This document shows positions 23,475-30,772 of a DNA stretch of 43,316 nucleotides, piece after piece. The DNA lies in NCBI GenBank assembly GCA_029550685.1, contig JAKPGY010000057.1, positions 1 through 43,316 of the forward strand. The letters are read 5' to 3'. Made by a program: the position numbers and the translations under genes. The DNA comes from Bacillota bacterium (GTDB lineage Bacteria > Bacillota > Syntrophomonadia > Syntrophomonadales > Syntrophomonadaceae). The notes under the pieces are model-generated. The model made no database searches and had not been told where the DNA came from. It was given only the letters and a program-made list of their open reading frames with translations. How positions within the stretch are numbered: position 1 is the first letter of the stretch; every line of letters begins with the position of its first letter.

Positions 23475-24113
23475 TTGCGCACCTGGGATTCCCCTGAGCA
23501 GACGGCCGGTGTGGAAGTCTTCCGACAGCCTCCTTACCCGCTGCGCATTGTAGGCGGTGGCAACTGCGTTTGGTTGGCATGGGAAATGGCTTGGCAAAGA
23601 TGGGGATTCATCCTGCCGGTTACTGGTCATGCCCGTCAATGGACATCGCTGGATGGTGTCACTCTGCAGCAAAGGGGCCGGATAGCCAAACTGGCGGTGG
23701 TAGACACCCCGCAGCCGGACAGCATAATGATTCTTCCGGCCAGCCACCAGCTCAAATACGGCATTACCGGTGGCTATGGTCACCTGGCCTGGGTCGAAGA
23801 GGTATTTCCCCACAAAATTATAGTTATAGAAAGTTCCATTTTTCCCCGCCAATCCGGTCGGCAGTGGCAGGGTTGCTGGTATCAACAGTGTGAGTACAAC
23901 ATAGCCGCCCTGCCAGAAGCCCGCTACCTCTGCCTGGCAGAGGTCAAACCAGTGAAGAGCCAAGTACCAAATCCCGCCTTATATCAGACTACATTATTAA
24001 GTGGCCCCCTTGCTCAAATAGGTCATAACCAGATTTGGCAAGCCTGCGGTGACATGTGGTCCTATACGATGCTAAATATCCGGTTACTAGCTTCCTCTCT
24101 GCAAGGTATGTGA
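23475..24113 (+). CDS. CHAP-domain cell-wall hydrolase, start uncertain
   Basis: At least 212 residues. The CHAP cysteine-peptidase pattern is visible: GGGNCVWLAWEMA with the catalytic Cys, GHARQW, then DSIMIL and GGYGHLAWVEEV with the catalytic His. These enzymes cut peptidoglycan amide bonds. TTG at 23475 has no ribosome site. A strong AAGGAGGGG lies at 23411-23419, and the frame stays open from there, encoding a hydrophobic stretch (NAGWIIIIALLALL) that looks like a signal or anchor. No ATG, GTG or TTG occurs at the right distance (ACG at 23424, GTT at 23427). Translation probably starts near 23427 on an unusual codon, or the start is mutated. Confidence 0.7.
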   Translation: MRTWDSPEQTAGVEVFRQPPYPLRIVGGGNCVWLAWEMAWQRWGFILPVTGHARQWTSLDGVTLQQRGRIAKLAVVDTPQPDSIMILPASHQLKYGITGGYGHLAWVEEVFPHKIIVIESSIFPRQSGRQWQGCWYQQCEYNIAALPEARYLCLAEVKPVKSQVPNPALYQTTLLSGPLAQIGHNQIWQACGDMWSYTMLNIRLLASSLQGM

Positions 24114-24158
24114 TAAAATACGCGGGAATTTGGCAAACTATACCTGGAGGTGATCGGA

Positions 24159-24434
24159 TTGGCATCGCAGGAACATTATTCGTCCCTATGGGAGGAGGCT
24201 AACCAAGCGGTCCAGGCTGCCATACGTACTGCCCAGCAGGCCCATCTTGCCCTGGAAAAGGCTAAAGCCAGCCAGATAGCCTATGAGATTCAACACGCGG
24301 AAATGGAGTATCAAAAGGCTATGAAGCAATTACAGGCTGCCCAGCAGCACCTGCCCTATGTAAGCGCCGAGCAGCAGATACACTTCTCCCAGGCAGAGCA
24401 AATGCTCAATCAAGAATCCCCCCAGATTCAGTAA
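24159..24434 (+). CDS. Small coiled-coil protein of unknown function
   Basis: About 91 residues, almost all helical, rich in Ala, Gln and Glu with heptad spacing (EANQAVQAAIRTAQQAHLA ... EYQKAMKQLQAAQQ). TTG start with GGAGG eight nt upstream; an in-frame GTG three codons earlier overlaps the ribosome site. Follows the CHAP gene by 45 nt and ends before a strong terminator, so the two may be co-transcribed. I do not recognise the family. Confidence 0.6.
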   Translation: MASQEHYSSLWEEANQAVQAAIRTAQQAHLALEKAKASQIAYEIQHAEMEYQKAMKQLQAAQQHLPYVSAEQQIHFSQAEQMLNQESPQIQ

Positions 24435-24454
24435 AAATAAGGGGTCAGATCACG

Positions 24455-24540
24455 GGGGACGTTTACCCTGGCTTCTTATTCTTACGTTTCACTTTCCCGT
24501 GAGAAAGAAGAAGACAGGATAAACGTCCCCTGTCTTTTTT
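24455..24540 (+). terminator. Strong intrinsic terminator before the TAC module
   Basis: Long stem with outer arms GGGGACGTTTACCCTG (24455-24470) and CAGGATAAACGTCCCC (24515-24530), inner pairing of AAGAAG with CTTCTT, then TGTCTTTTTT. Confidence 0.8.
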
Positions 24541-24575
24541 ATCAGATGTCATATTGATGAAACATAAAATATTTG

Positions 24576-24608
24576 TTGGCAAAAAAATATATGAATGGTA
24601 TCATATAT
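24576..24608 (+). promoter_or_regulatory. Promoter and candidate operator of the HicA-HicB-SecB-like operon
   Basis: -35 TTGGCA (24576-24581), exactly 17 bp, -10 TATCAT (24599-24604). An inverted repeat ATATATG (24587-24593) / CATATAT (24602-24608) covers the spacer and the -10. Its position fits autorepression by the HicB ribbon-helix-helix domain. The start would be near 24611, about 33 nt before the toxin start. Confidence 0.7.
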
Positions 24609-24643
24609 GGTGCGAAGGGAATAATATATGGAGGAGAACCTCG

Positions 24644-24901
24644 TTGGGGAAACGCAATAAATTATTAGCCTCAATAAAACAAAATCCGAAGAATGTGGCA
24701 TTTGAGGACATTGATCTTTTATTAAAGTATTACGGATGTTCTGTAAGGCAAAAAGGTCGTGGCTCTAGCCATTATATATATACTCATCCAGCGGTACCTA
24801 ACATGATAGTTATTCCAAGAGATAAGCCAATTAAGGCAATTTATGCTAAGCGTGCCTTAGAAATGATAGATCTGATTAAGGAGGTACTGGAAAATGAATA
24901 G
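24644..24901 (+). CDS. hicA: HicA-family mRNA interferase toxin
   Basis: About 86 residues, the usual size range for this small double-stranded-RNA-binding fold that cuts mRNA. The conserved catalytic His is in KGRGSSHYIYTHP, preceded by the DIDLLLKYYGC helix; the end is KAIYAKRALEMIDLI. The start is TTG with GGAGGA eight nt upstream. An ATG 30 codons earlier would add a tail unlike other HicA proteins and sits upstream of the predicted transcription start. First gene of a three-gene operon; its stop overlaps the hicB start by 8 nt. Confidence 0.85.
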   Translation: MGKRNKLLASIKQNPKNVAFEDIDLLLKYYGCSVRQKGRGSSHYIYTHPAVPNMIVIPRDKPIKAIYAKRALEMIDLIKEVLENE

Positions 24902-25418
24902 AGATGACCTTTTTGGGTATAGCGCAAGAATTATTAGACTTTCAGATGAGGACGGTGGCGGTTGGTTAGCAGAAGTCCCTGAATTACCTGGTTGTCTGGC
25001 TGATGGAGATAGCCTTGATGAGGCGCTGAATAATTTAAAAGATATAATTGGATCATGGTTGGAAGTTGCGTATGAAGAAGGTAAGGAGATTCCTCCTCCA
25101 CGACTCCATAGCGAGGATGATTATAGTGGTAAATTTACTGTTAGAATTCCGAAAACATTACATCGCCTTCTGGTAGAAGAAGCTGAAAAAGAAGGAGTCA
25201 GTCTAAACCAATTGGTGCTTTCTTTGATTTCTTATAATTTGGGTATCAAAAACAATCCATACCAGGCTCGCGAAATATCTTTACCATTTAAGGTCAGAAG
25301 TTTATACGAAGTTGTAAATTTTGGTCAGGATGATTCACCTAGGGAAATACCTGAAGCTTGGGCTAAAACCTGGTTTAATAGAATGCATTCCAATATACTA
25401 AATAATAGGGAGAGATAA
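24894..25418 (+). CDS. hicB: HicB-family antitoxin with C-terminal extension
   Basis: 174 residues. The N-terminal HicB domain (YSARIIRLSDEDGGGWLAE ... ELPGCLADGDSLDEALNN, about 8-60) should bind and block HicA. A ribbon-helix-helix DNA-binding domain follows (FTVRIPKTLHRLLVEEAEKE, about 79-118). Residues about 119-174 form an extra tail rich in aromatics (Y123, F132, Y138, F143, W156, W160, F161). I interpret this tail as a chaperone-addiction segment read by the SecB-like protein next door. AAGGAGG stands nine nt before the ATG. Noticeably AT-rich, like its two partners, compared with the flanking genes. Confidence 0.88.
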   Translation: MNRDDLFGYSARIIRLSDEDGGGWLAEVPELPGCLADGDSLDEALNNLKDIIGSWLEVAYEEGKEIPPPRLHSEDDYSGKFTVRIPKTLHRLLVEEAEKEGVSLNQLVLSLISYNLGIKNNPYQAREISLPFKVRSLYEVVNFGQDDSPREIPEAWAKTWFNRMHSNILNNRER

Positions 25419-25422
25419 GCAA

Positions 25423-25854
25423 TTGAAAGAAGATATTAGAGAAAAAGTGAGATTACAAAGGATAAATGTCCAATCTCTGTCAGCAGTGAAAAATAACCTT
25501 GGAGATAGGAAAGGTAGCTTTGATATACAAATAAAACTAGCTCAAGAGATAATTGAAGATGATGACAATGGCGCAAAAATCAGCTTTAACATCACCGTTG
25601 GCAATGAAAAACAGCCCTTCACAATTGACTTGGATATGCATGCATATTTTAGGAAGTTACAAGAATCGGTTTCCGGTCAAGATATACTAGATAACATCCA
25701 AAGTTTATATTTCCCGATACTATCTGAGGCTTCCTTAGTGTTAGCCCAAGTCGTATCGTATATGAATTATCCGCCATTAATTATTTCTCCTCAAGAGTTC
25801 TTGTTATATCAAAAAGAAGCACAGAACACAGAAACAAATTCTAATATGAGTTAA
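25423..25854 (+). CDS. SecB-like chaperone of a toxin-antitoxin-chaperone module
   Basis: 143 residues, the size of SecB. Similarity is by pattern: an opening strand VRLQRINVQSLSA, a long beta region, then SLYFPILSEASLVLAQVVS with YPPLIISPQEFLLY. These correspond to the SecB segments around FPYAREC and PQLNLAPVNF, and to the LALPPLTL segment of the Mycobacterium tuberculosis TAC chaperone. Expected role: bind the antitoxin tail, protect it from proteolysis, and allow it to neutralise the toxin. TTG start four nt after the hicB stop, with GGGAGAG upstream. Canonical SecB is rare in Gram-positive bacteria, which supports a TAC role over bulk export. Confidence 0.7.
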   Translation: MKEDIREKVRLQRINVQSLSAVKNNLGDRKGSFDIQIKLAQEIIEDDDNGAKISFNITVGNEKQPFTIDLDMHAYFRKLQESVSGQDILDNIQSLYFPILSEASLVLAQVVSYMNYPPLIISPQEFLLYQKEAQNTETNSNMS

Positions 25855-25866
25855 ACTTAGCTTGGG

Positions 25867-26583
25867 TCATTCTTTTTCTTTCGTTAACATATCCGGCTGG
25901 ACTACATCATAGTAAGCTCTATCATGATCTATAAAGTGCCACCATTCATAAAAAATGCTGTCGAAACCATTTTCCTTCATTATCATTTCCAAAAGCAGGG
26001 CATTGTTGGCCTGCTCCTCGGAAACATCGTTGTAGTCCCGGTCGGCTTTGGCGGTAAAATCGTCAAAGCCACTGGGCATATCCAGTTCATTTCCCTGTTT
26101 ATCCACCAGGGTCACATCTACTGCAATACCGTGAGAATGCTGGGAGGGACGAATATTAGGGTTAACCAGGAACCGGGCATCGGGATACTCTTTCCAGAGC
26201 TCGAACTGGGCCTGGGGCGGCCGGTACGCATCCCAAATCTTCAGGCTATACCCACAGTCTAGGAACTCCTCTTGAGCTTTCTTGAGTTTTTTGGCTGTTC
26301 CCAGTCGTAAATAGGCATGGGGTGAACTATAGATTGGCCGTCTCAAAATATTGTTCTCACCGGCATAGCGTATATCAATGTGCAGGCTGGGGATGTATTC
26401 TTTTAGATTAACCATAACCAGATCTTCCGGTGACAGGTGGGTATTGGCTACCTGCAGATCAACCACTGGCTGAGGACTTTTTACCGGCAACAAAGCCGTA
26501 AGCAATATAGCCACACAGCTAATAATACAGATCACTCCGAGCCAATATGCCGCTTTTCTGGTTGCTCTGCCAGTACTAAACAT
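25867..26583 (-). CDS. VanX-like D-Ala-D-Ala dipeptidase, membrane-anchored
   Basis: 238 residues. An N-terminal transmembrane segment (AYWLGVICIISCVAILLTALL) precedes an M15D peptidase domain. Zinc motifs are SQHSHGIAVDVTLV and EWWHFID, and the substrate loop is WDAYRPPQAQFELW. VanX hydrolyses D-Ala-D-Ala; housekeeping relatives recycle wall peptides. No other vancomycin-resistance genes are near, so wall turnover is more likely. Convergent with the SecB-like gene, stops 12 nt apart. GGGGGGAGAAGGG precedes the ATG. Confidence 0.88.
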   Translation of the reverse strand: MFSTGRATRKAAYWLGVICIISCVAILLTALLPVKSPQPVVDLQVANTHLSPEDLVMVNLKEYIPSLHIDIRYAGENNILRRPIYSSPHAYLRLGTAKKLKKAQEEFLDCGYSLKIWDAYRPPQAQFELWKEYPDARFLVNPNIRPSQHSHGIAVDVTLVDKQGNELDMPSGFDDFTAKADRDYNDVSEEQANNALLLEMIMKENGFDSIFYEWWHFIDHDRAYYDVVQPDMLTKEKE

Positions 26584-26759
26584 ACATAACCCTTCTCCCC
26601 CCTCACCTTTTATTTATCAATATTCAACGAGGGATAAGATTTAGAATCGAGGCTGGGTCTGGCGTGAATTATTGAGCACTGACCTCAAGAAGGAATAATT
26701 AACTTATTTGCGAATTATTATCAAAATAGTCTTATTATTATGACTTGAGGTAACATTCT

Positions 26760-27563
26760 ATGACACAGTCACGCACTATGGAATTTAATTCGCTGCGTGT
26801 TCATTTTCTGGAAGGTTATATTCAAAACATTATTTTGGTTGAACAGGAAGGTCGTCTGCTGCTGTTTGACAGCGGCTGTATCAATGATGTTAAGAGGATA
26901 CAGCGCTACTGCCAGGAAAACCTACACCGTTCACCAACTGATATTAAATTAACCGCAGTGACCCATATTCACCCGGACCATGCTGGAGGAGCCGTATGTT
27001 TGCGCAAAAGATTCGGAATTCCTATTGCGGCTCATAAAGATGTGGACCGGTGGTATAGGGGTATGAGCGGGCTGCTGCAGCATCAGCTGGACTGTTATCT
27101 GGCTACTGTGGTAGCTGTTCGCAATCGCCGCCGTCTGGAGCAGATTCATTACCGCCGCAGAATAAATCCCGATTATCGCCTGGAAGATGGTCAGAAACTG
27201 CCCTTTTTCCCGGAATGGAAAGTAATACATGTACCTGGACATATTGCTCATGACCTGGCTTTTTACCATGAAAAGGAGCAAGTACTCTACACTGCTGATT
27301 TGATCTGCGATGTTAAGGGCCAGCCACAGCTTCCTCTGCCCATTGTGTTTCCGCAAAAAATGGCTGAGTCTTATGACCGCTTAGGTTCTCTACCAGTGCG
27401 AGCCATCCTGCGTGCTCATGGTAAACCTATTATTACTGAGAACAGTGCGGAGATTTTTGCGAAGATGAGACAGCTCCTTAACCAACCTCCCACCCCCTTT
27501 GTTCAACGCATCTGGAAATTATCCAATCACTCACCGGAGATTAAAAAGCTGGATTATAAATAG
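26760..27563 (+). CDS. Metallo-beta-lactamase-fold hydrolase
   Basis: 267 residues. THIHPDHAGG is the HxHxDH zinc site. HVPGHIAHDLAFY and the Asp of TADLICD supply further ligands, and LRAHGKP closes the site. A basic Arg-rich insert (VAVRNRRRLEQIHYRRR) lies between. Substrate unknown. No obvious Shine-Dalgarno sequence is perfect; TTGAGGTAA lies before the ATG. Single gene. Confidence 0.82.
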   Translation: MTQSRTMEFNSLRVHFLEGYIQNIILVEQEGRLLLFDSGCINDVKRIQRYCQENLHRSPTDIKLTAVTHIHPDHAGGAVCLRKRFGIPIAAHKDVDRWYRGMSGLLQHQLDCYLATVVAVRNRRRLEQIHYRRRINPDYRLEDGQKLPFFPEWKVIHVPGHIAHDLAFYHEKEQVLYTADLICDVKGQPQLPLPIVFPQKMAESYDRLGSLPVRAILRAHGKPIITENSAEIFAKMRQLLNQPPTPFVQRIWKLSNHSPEIKKLDYK

Positions 27564-27617
27564 CTGCTAAACTGGCTTCGGCTGCAGAGAGCCGCAGGGG
27601 GCAACTAATTTTGTTCA

Positions 27618-27646
27618 TTGACAGGTTCCATTTGCGGGCATAATGT
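27618..27646 (+). promoter_or_regulatory. Candidate promoter of the MFS gene
   Basis: Consensus -35 TTGACA (27618-27623), 17 bp, then TAATGT (27641-27646), a poor -10. Start would lie about 35 nt before the MFS ATG. Confidence 0.4.
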
Positions 27647-27686
27647 GGTTATAGACATACCAGTGTTTGCATAATGGAGGTAAAAA

Positions 27687-29093
27687 ATGAAGCAGGATCG
27701 GGACGACCAATCTCTCAAGCGCTATACCCTGCTAGCAGCAACTACAGCAGCCTTCTTGGCTCCTTTCATGGGCAGTGCTATCAATCTAGCTATTCCTGCG
27801 ATTGGGCAGCAATTTAACAGCGGAACCCTGATGCTTAGCTGGGTAGTAACCAGCTACTTGTTAGCCTCAGTAGCTTTTTTGGTGCCTTTTGGACGACTGG
27901 CCGACATTCGGGGCCGGAAAAAGATTTTCATAGCTGGTATTGGTACTTTTTCGGCAGCCTCGGTACTATGCGGACTGGCCTGGTCCATTGAGGTGCTGAT
28001 CATCGGCCGGGTTTTTCAGGGCATCGGCAGTGCTATGATATTCGGGACCGGTATGGCTATGCTTACCTCGGTTTTTCCTCCTCAGGAAAGGGGACGAGTT
28101 CTTGGTATCAACAGTGCGGTGGTCTATGCCGGTTTGACCCTGGGGCCGGTTCTGGGTGGAGCCTTAAACCACAACCTGGGTTGGCATTCCATCTTCTTTC
28201 TCAGTGCTGTAATCGGATTTGTAGCGTTAGGCCTTACTTTGGCAAAACTCCGAGGTGAATGGACCGGTGCCGCCGGCGAAAGATATGATCTGCCCGGAGC
28301 GGTGCTGTACACCCTGGGGCTGGTGGCTTTTACCTATGGCATCTCCACGGTAGCCACTTCCCATTGGGCTTGGTATGTGCTGGCGCTGGGAATTATAACC
28401 CTGACCATATTTTGCCGCCGCCAACTGCGCATACCACAACCTATTTTGCAGCTGCGTCTTTTCAGCAATAACCCCACTTTTGCCTTTTCCAACCTGGCAG
28501 CTTTGATCAATTACTGCGCCACCTTTGCCGTCGGCTTCTTATTGTCTCTCTTCTTACAGGTATCCTTGGGCTACAATTCCCAGGTAGCCGGTTTCATTTT
28601 GCTGGCCCAGCCGATTATTATGGCGATTGTGTCTCCAGCAGCCGGGCGGTTGTCGGATCGAATCGATCCGCGTCTGGTTGCTTCTGCTGGTATGGGAGTC
28701 ACCACGGTAGGCTTGTTTATCCTTATCTTCGTCAATGAACAAATGCCTTTGGCAGTGGTCATGTTCACCCTGGCTCTGCTAGGGCTGGGAACCGCCCTGT
28801 TCGCATCACCCAATAACAATGCTATACTCGGCTCGGTACCCAAGCAGTTTTTGGGAGTGGCCTCCTCCACCTTGGGCACCATGCGTCTAACCGGGCAGGT
28901 TATCAGTATGGCCCTGGTCACGTTAATTTTAGCTTACTGTACCGGCAATGTTGAGCTTTCTCCAGCCTACAGCCAGCTGTTTATAAAGGCAGCCCGTATT
29001 TCCTTTATGATCTTTACGGTATTGTCAGTGCTGGGCATCCTGGCTTCTCTGGCCCGGGGCAGGAATTCTAATCGAAATCAGGTTTCAGTTTAG
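27687..29093 (+). CDS. MFS drug exporter, DHA2 (EmrB/QacA) type
   Basis: 468 residues with about 12-14 transmembrane helices. Motif A-like FGRLADIRGRKKIF lies between helices 2 and 3. Motif C-like GLTLGPVLGGAL is the antiporter signature in helix 5. Early IPAIGQQFNSGTLMLSWVVTSYLL is typical of DHA2 multidrug/proton antiporters. ATG preceded by TGGAGG. Monocistronic. Substrate cannot be predicted. Confidence 0.9.
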   Translation: MKQDRDDQSLKRYTLLAATTAAFLAPFMGSAINLAIPAIGQQFNSGTLMLSWVVTSYLLASVAFLVPFGRLADIRGRKKIFIAGIGTFSAASVLCGLAWSIEVLIIGRVFQGIGSAMIFGTGMAMLTSVFPPQERGRVLGINSAVVYAGLTLGPVLGGALNHNLGWHSIFFLSAVIGFVALGLTLAKLRGEWTGAAGERYDLPGAVLYTLGLVAFTYGISTVATSHWAWYVLALGIITLTIFCRRQLRIPQPILQLRLFSNNPTFAFSNLAALINYCATFAVGFLLSLFLQVSLGYNSQVAGFILLAQPIIMAIVSPAAGRLSDRIDPRLVASAGMGVTTVGLFILIFVNEQMPLAVVMFTLALLGLGTALFASPNNNAILGSVPKQFLGVASSTLGTMRLTGQVISMALVTLILAYCTGNVELSPAYSQLFIKAARISFMIFTVLSVLGILASLARGRNSNRNQVSV

Positions 29094-29105
29094 AAGACAA
29101 GTATT

Positions 29106-29169
29106 AACGTAACGATTTCGGCATCGCCTCCTACCAGGGAGGTGTAACAGAGTCGTTGCCCCTTACGTT
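29106..29169. other. Structured hairpin element between convergent genes
   Basis: Outer arms AACGTAA / TTACGTT enclose an inner stem CCTCC-TACCAG-GGAGG, with conserved-looking loops (GATTTCGGCATCG, GTAACAGAGTCG). Not a simple terminator as there is no T-run. I cannot match it to a known riboswitch. Confidence 0.4.
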
Positions 29170-29195
29170 CAGGACGATGCGGGCGTTCTTTGTTG

Positions 29196-29279
29196 GAAAT
29201 TGCCACGCGCTACGCGCTCACTATGACACACAAGATGGCTTCTAAAGATCGCCACGGCACTTCATGCCTCGCGATGACA
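29196..29279. repeat. GAGATYGCCACG-family repeat, short copy
   Basis: Two modules in tandem, GAAATTGCCACGCGC...ATGACA and GATCGCCACGGCACTTC...GATGACA. Confidence 0.6.
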
Positions 29280-29319
29280 TAGATGATATAGAAATGGGCT
29301 TTCTCCTGTCTTGTTACCG

Positions 29320-30189
29320 TCAACTCGGTTTGTCAAAGCAGCCTTTAATGGAATCTGTATGAATGATCCAGGGGGAAACAGGCCTTTGAAACTGCAAATT
29401 AAAGGTTCTTTTATGCTCCTCCTGTTCCCCGCTAAAAACCAGGGTCAATTTGACTTCATAGCTCTTATCTTCCTGCTCAGTAATGGAATCCAGGCGGACG
29501 GTCTGTATTTGACAGGATCGGGCCAGGAGCAGTTGGGATTCACGCGAATCATCAAGCAACCGGGCGGCCAGAGCAGTGGCACCCTGGTCCACAGCGGTAA
29601 AGAAAATATCAATCGCTTCAGGAGCAGATACTTTTTCCAACTGCCGGTCAAATTGATCAGCCGCTTTCCAGACCATTATCTGGTGAGCTGTATTCGGCTT
29701 TTTACTACCGTGGGTGGTGCTGCCCAAAAAATGAATGCAAAAATGTCCCTTAAAATTATTTCCTTGTATGGCTCCGGCACCATGGGGCATGCCGTGCATA
29801 GATGCCGCCAAGCGGCGGCCATTTTCTAATTCCACTATTATGGCTTTCCTCTGCCAGCTCCATTTTCCCTGGTATATGGTATTCATTATCTCAGTATCCT
29901 GTTTGGTTAACGGCTGGACATCGGCATGCTCACTGCCGGCCCGGCGCTGCACCCAAAAGGCCAGGCGGGTGTCCACATCTATGATCTGGGCACGATCAAA
30001 CTTAGGAAAGAGCTTATCAGCTTCCTCCCATGGTACCAATTCGCCATACAGTGAGGGTCTCTCCCCCGCACCATCTTTTGGGGGCTCGATTGATCTGTTA
30101 CAGAGTATCCCCATATTAATGGCGGCAATTACTACCAATACAACCACAGTCACCAGCAGTCCACGATAGCGGTATAAATCCAGCAACAT
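29320..30189 (-). CDS. Membrane-anchored hypothetical protein
   Basis: 289 residues. A single N-terminal transmembrane helix (GLLVTVVVLVVIAAINMGIL) anchors an extracytoplasmic domain. Visible features include LAASMHGMPHGAGAIQGN and GHFCIHFLGSTTHGSKKPN, a His/Gly-rich central patch suggestive of a ligand or metal site. A beta-strand-rich C-terminal third has alternating polar and hydrophobic residues (KSYEVKLTLVFSGEQEEHKR). I do not recognise a named family. Convergent with the MFS gene; single gene. Confidence 0.7.
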   Translation of the reverse strand: MLLDLYRYRGLLVTVVVLVVIAAINMGILCNRSIEPPKDGAGERPSLYGELVPWEEADKLFPKFDRAQIIDVDTRLAFWVQRRAGSEHADVQPLTKQDTEIMNTIYQGKWSWQRKAIIVELENGRRLAASMHGMPHGAGAIQGNNFKGHFCIHFLGSTTHGSKKPNTAHQIMVWKAADQFDRQLEKVSAPEAIDIFFTAVDQGATALAARLLDDSRESQLLLARSCQIQTVRLDSITEQEDKSYEVKLTLVFSGEQEEHKRTFNLQFQRPVSPWIIHTDSIKGCFDKPS

Positions 30190-30329
30190 CCGGTATCTCC
30201 GCCTATCTCAGCCATACTGTCAAAAATATATGAGCTCAGCTGGGGCTTTAAGAATGGATAAAACAGGGATTGCCTGGAGTCGTTACCAGTAAGCTGTGGC
30301 ACAGGCCACATGAATGAAAACACCTTTCA

Positions 30330-30642
30330 GTCGAAAGCTAAAGCTTCCGCTACTTTCAGGTGCAGGGGAGGCTTCAGCCTCCCGGAAAGCCGTTCCGGCA
30401 CACCTATGTTCGCTGGCGGCTCACTCCCCCCCCTCTTGAGTAGCGGAAACTTAAGTTTTCGCTACCGGAACTTGGCTAGCCAAAAAGACGGCTATATTGT
30501 CATTGCGCCCTTCGGGTACTCCCGATGTACCCTTTTGGGTACCACTGAGGTTGCGATCCCTGCAAGGGGCGTGGCAATCTCATTCATTTCGACTGTTGTC
30601 CCCCGTTGAGATCGCCACGTCGCTTCGCTCCTCGCGATGACA
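30330..30642. repeat. Cluster of two dispersed repeat families
   Basis: Within the gene-free stretch 30190-30772. First, 30330-30475: inverted GTAGCGGAA-type arms (CGAAAGCTAAAGCTTCCGCTAC and GTAGCGGAAACTTAAG) around a GGGAGGCTTCAGCCTCCC hairpin. Second, 30498-30642: a compound GAGATYGCCACG copy (TGTCATTGCG ... GGCGTGGCAATCTC ... GAGATCGCCACGTCGC ... GATGACA). Open frames here are repeat artefacts. Confidence 0.65.
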
Positions 30643-30772
30643 GGTAAAGTTTTTTCCTTATCCACCTGGCTTGTTTTAAATAATTTGTCAGCTTTGCTGA
30701 AAAGCTGCGTATAGATGTATAGACTAAAGATAGAAAAGCATCGCAACATATTGAAAGGAGAATGGGAGGGCC

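Noticed and set aside
25867-26583. VanX-like gene as part of a vancomycin-resistance cluster
   Set aside because: No vanH, vanA-type ligase or VanRS genes nearby; the protein has an N-terminal anchor like housekeeping dipeptidases.
30310-30749. Open frames of 85-99 codons in the spacer before the YcdB-like gene
   Set aside because: They translate the dispersed repeats, and similar peptides would occur at every copy.
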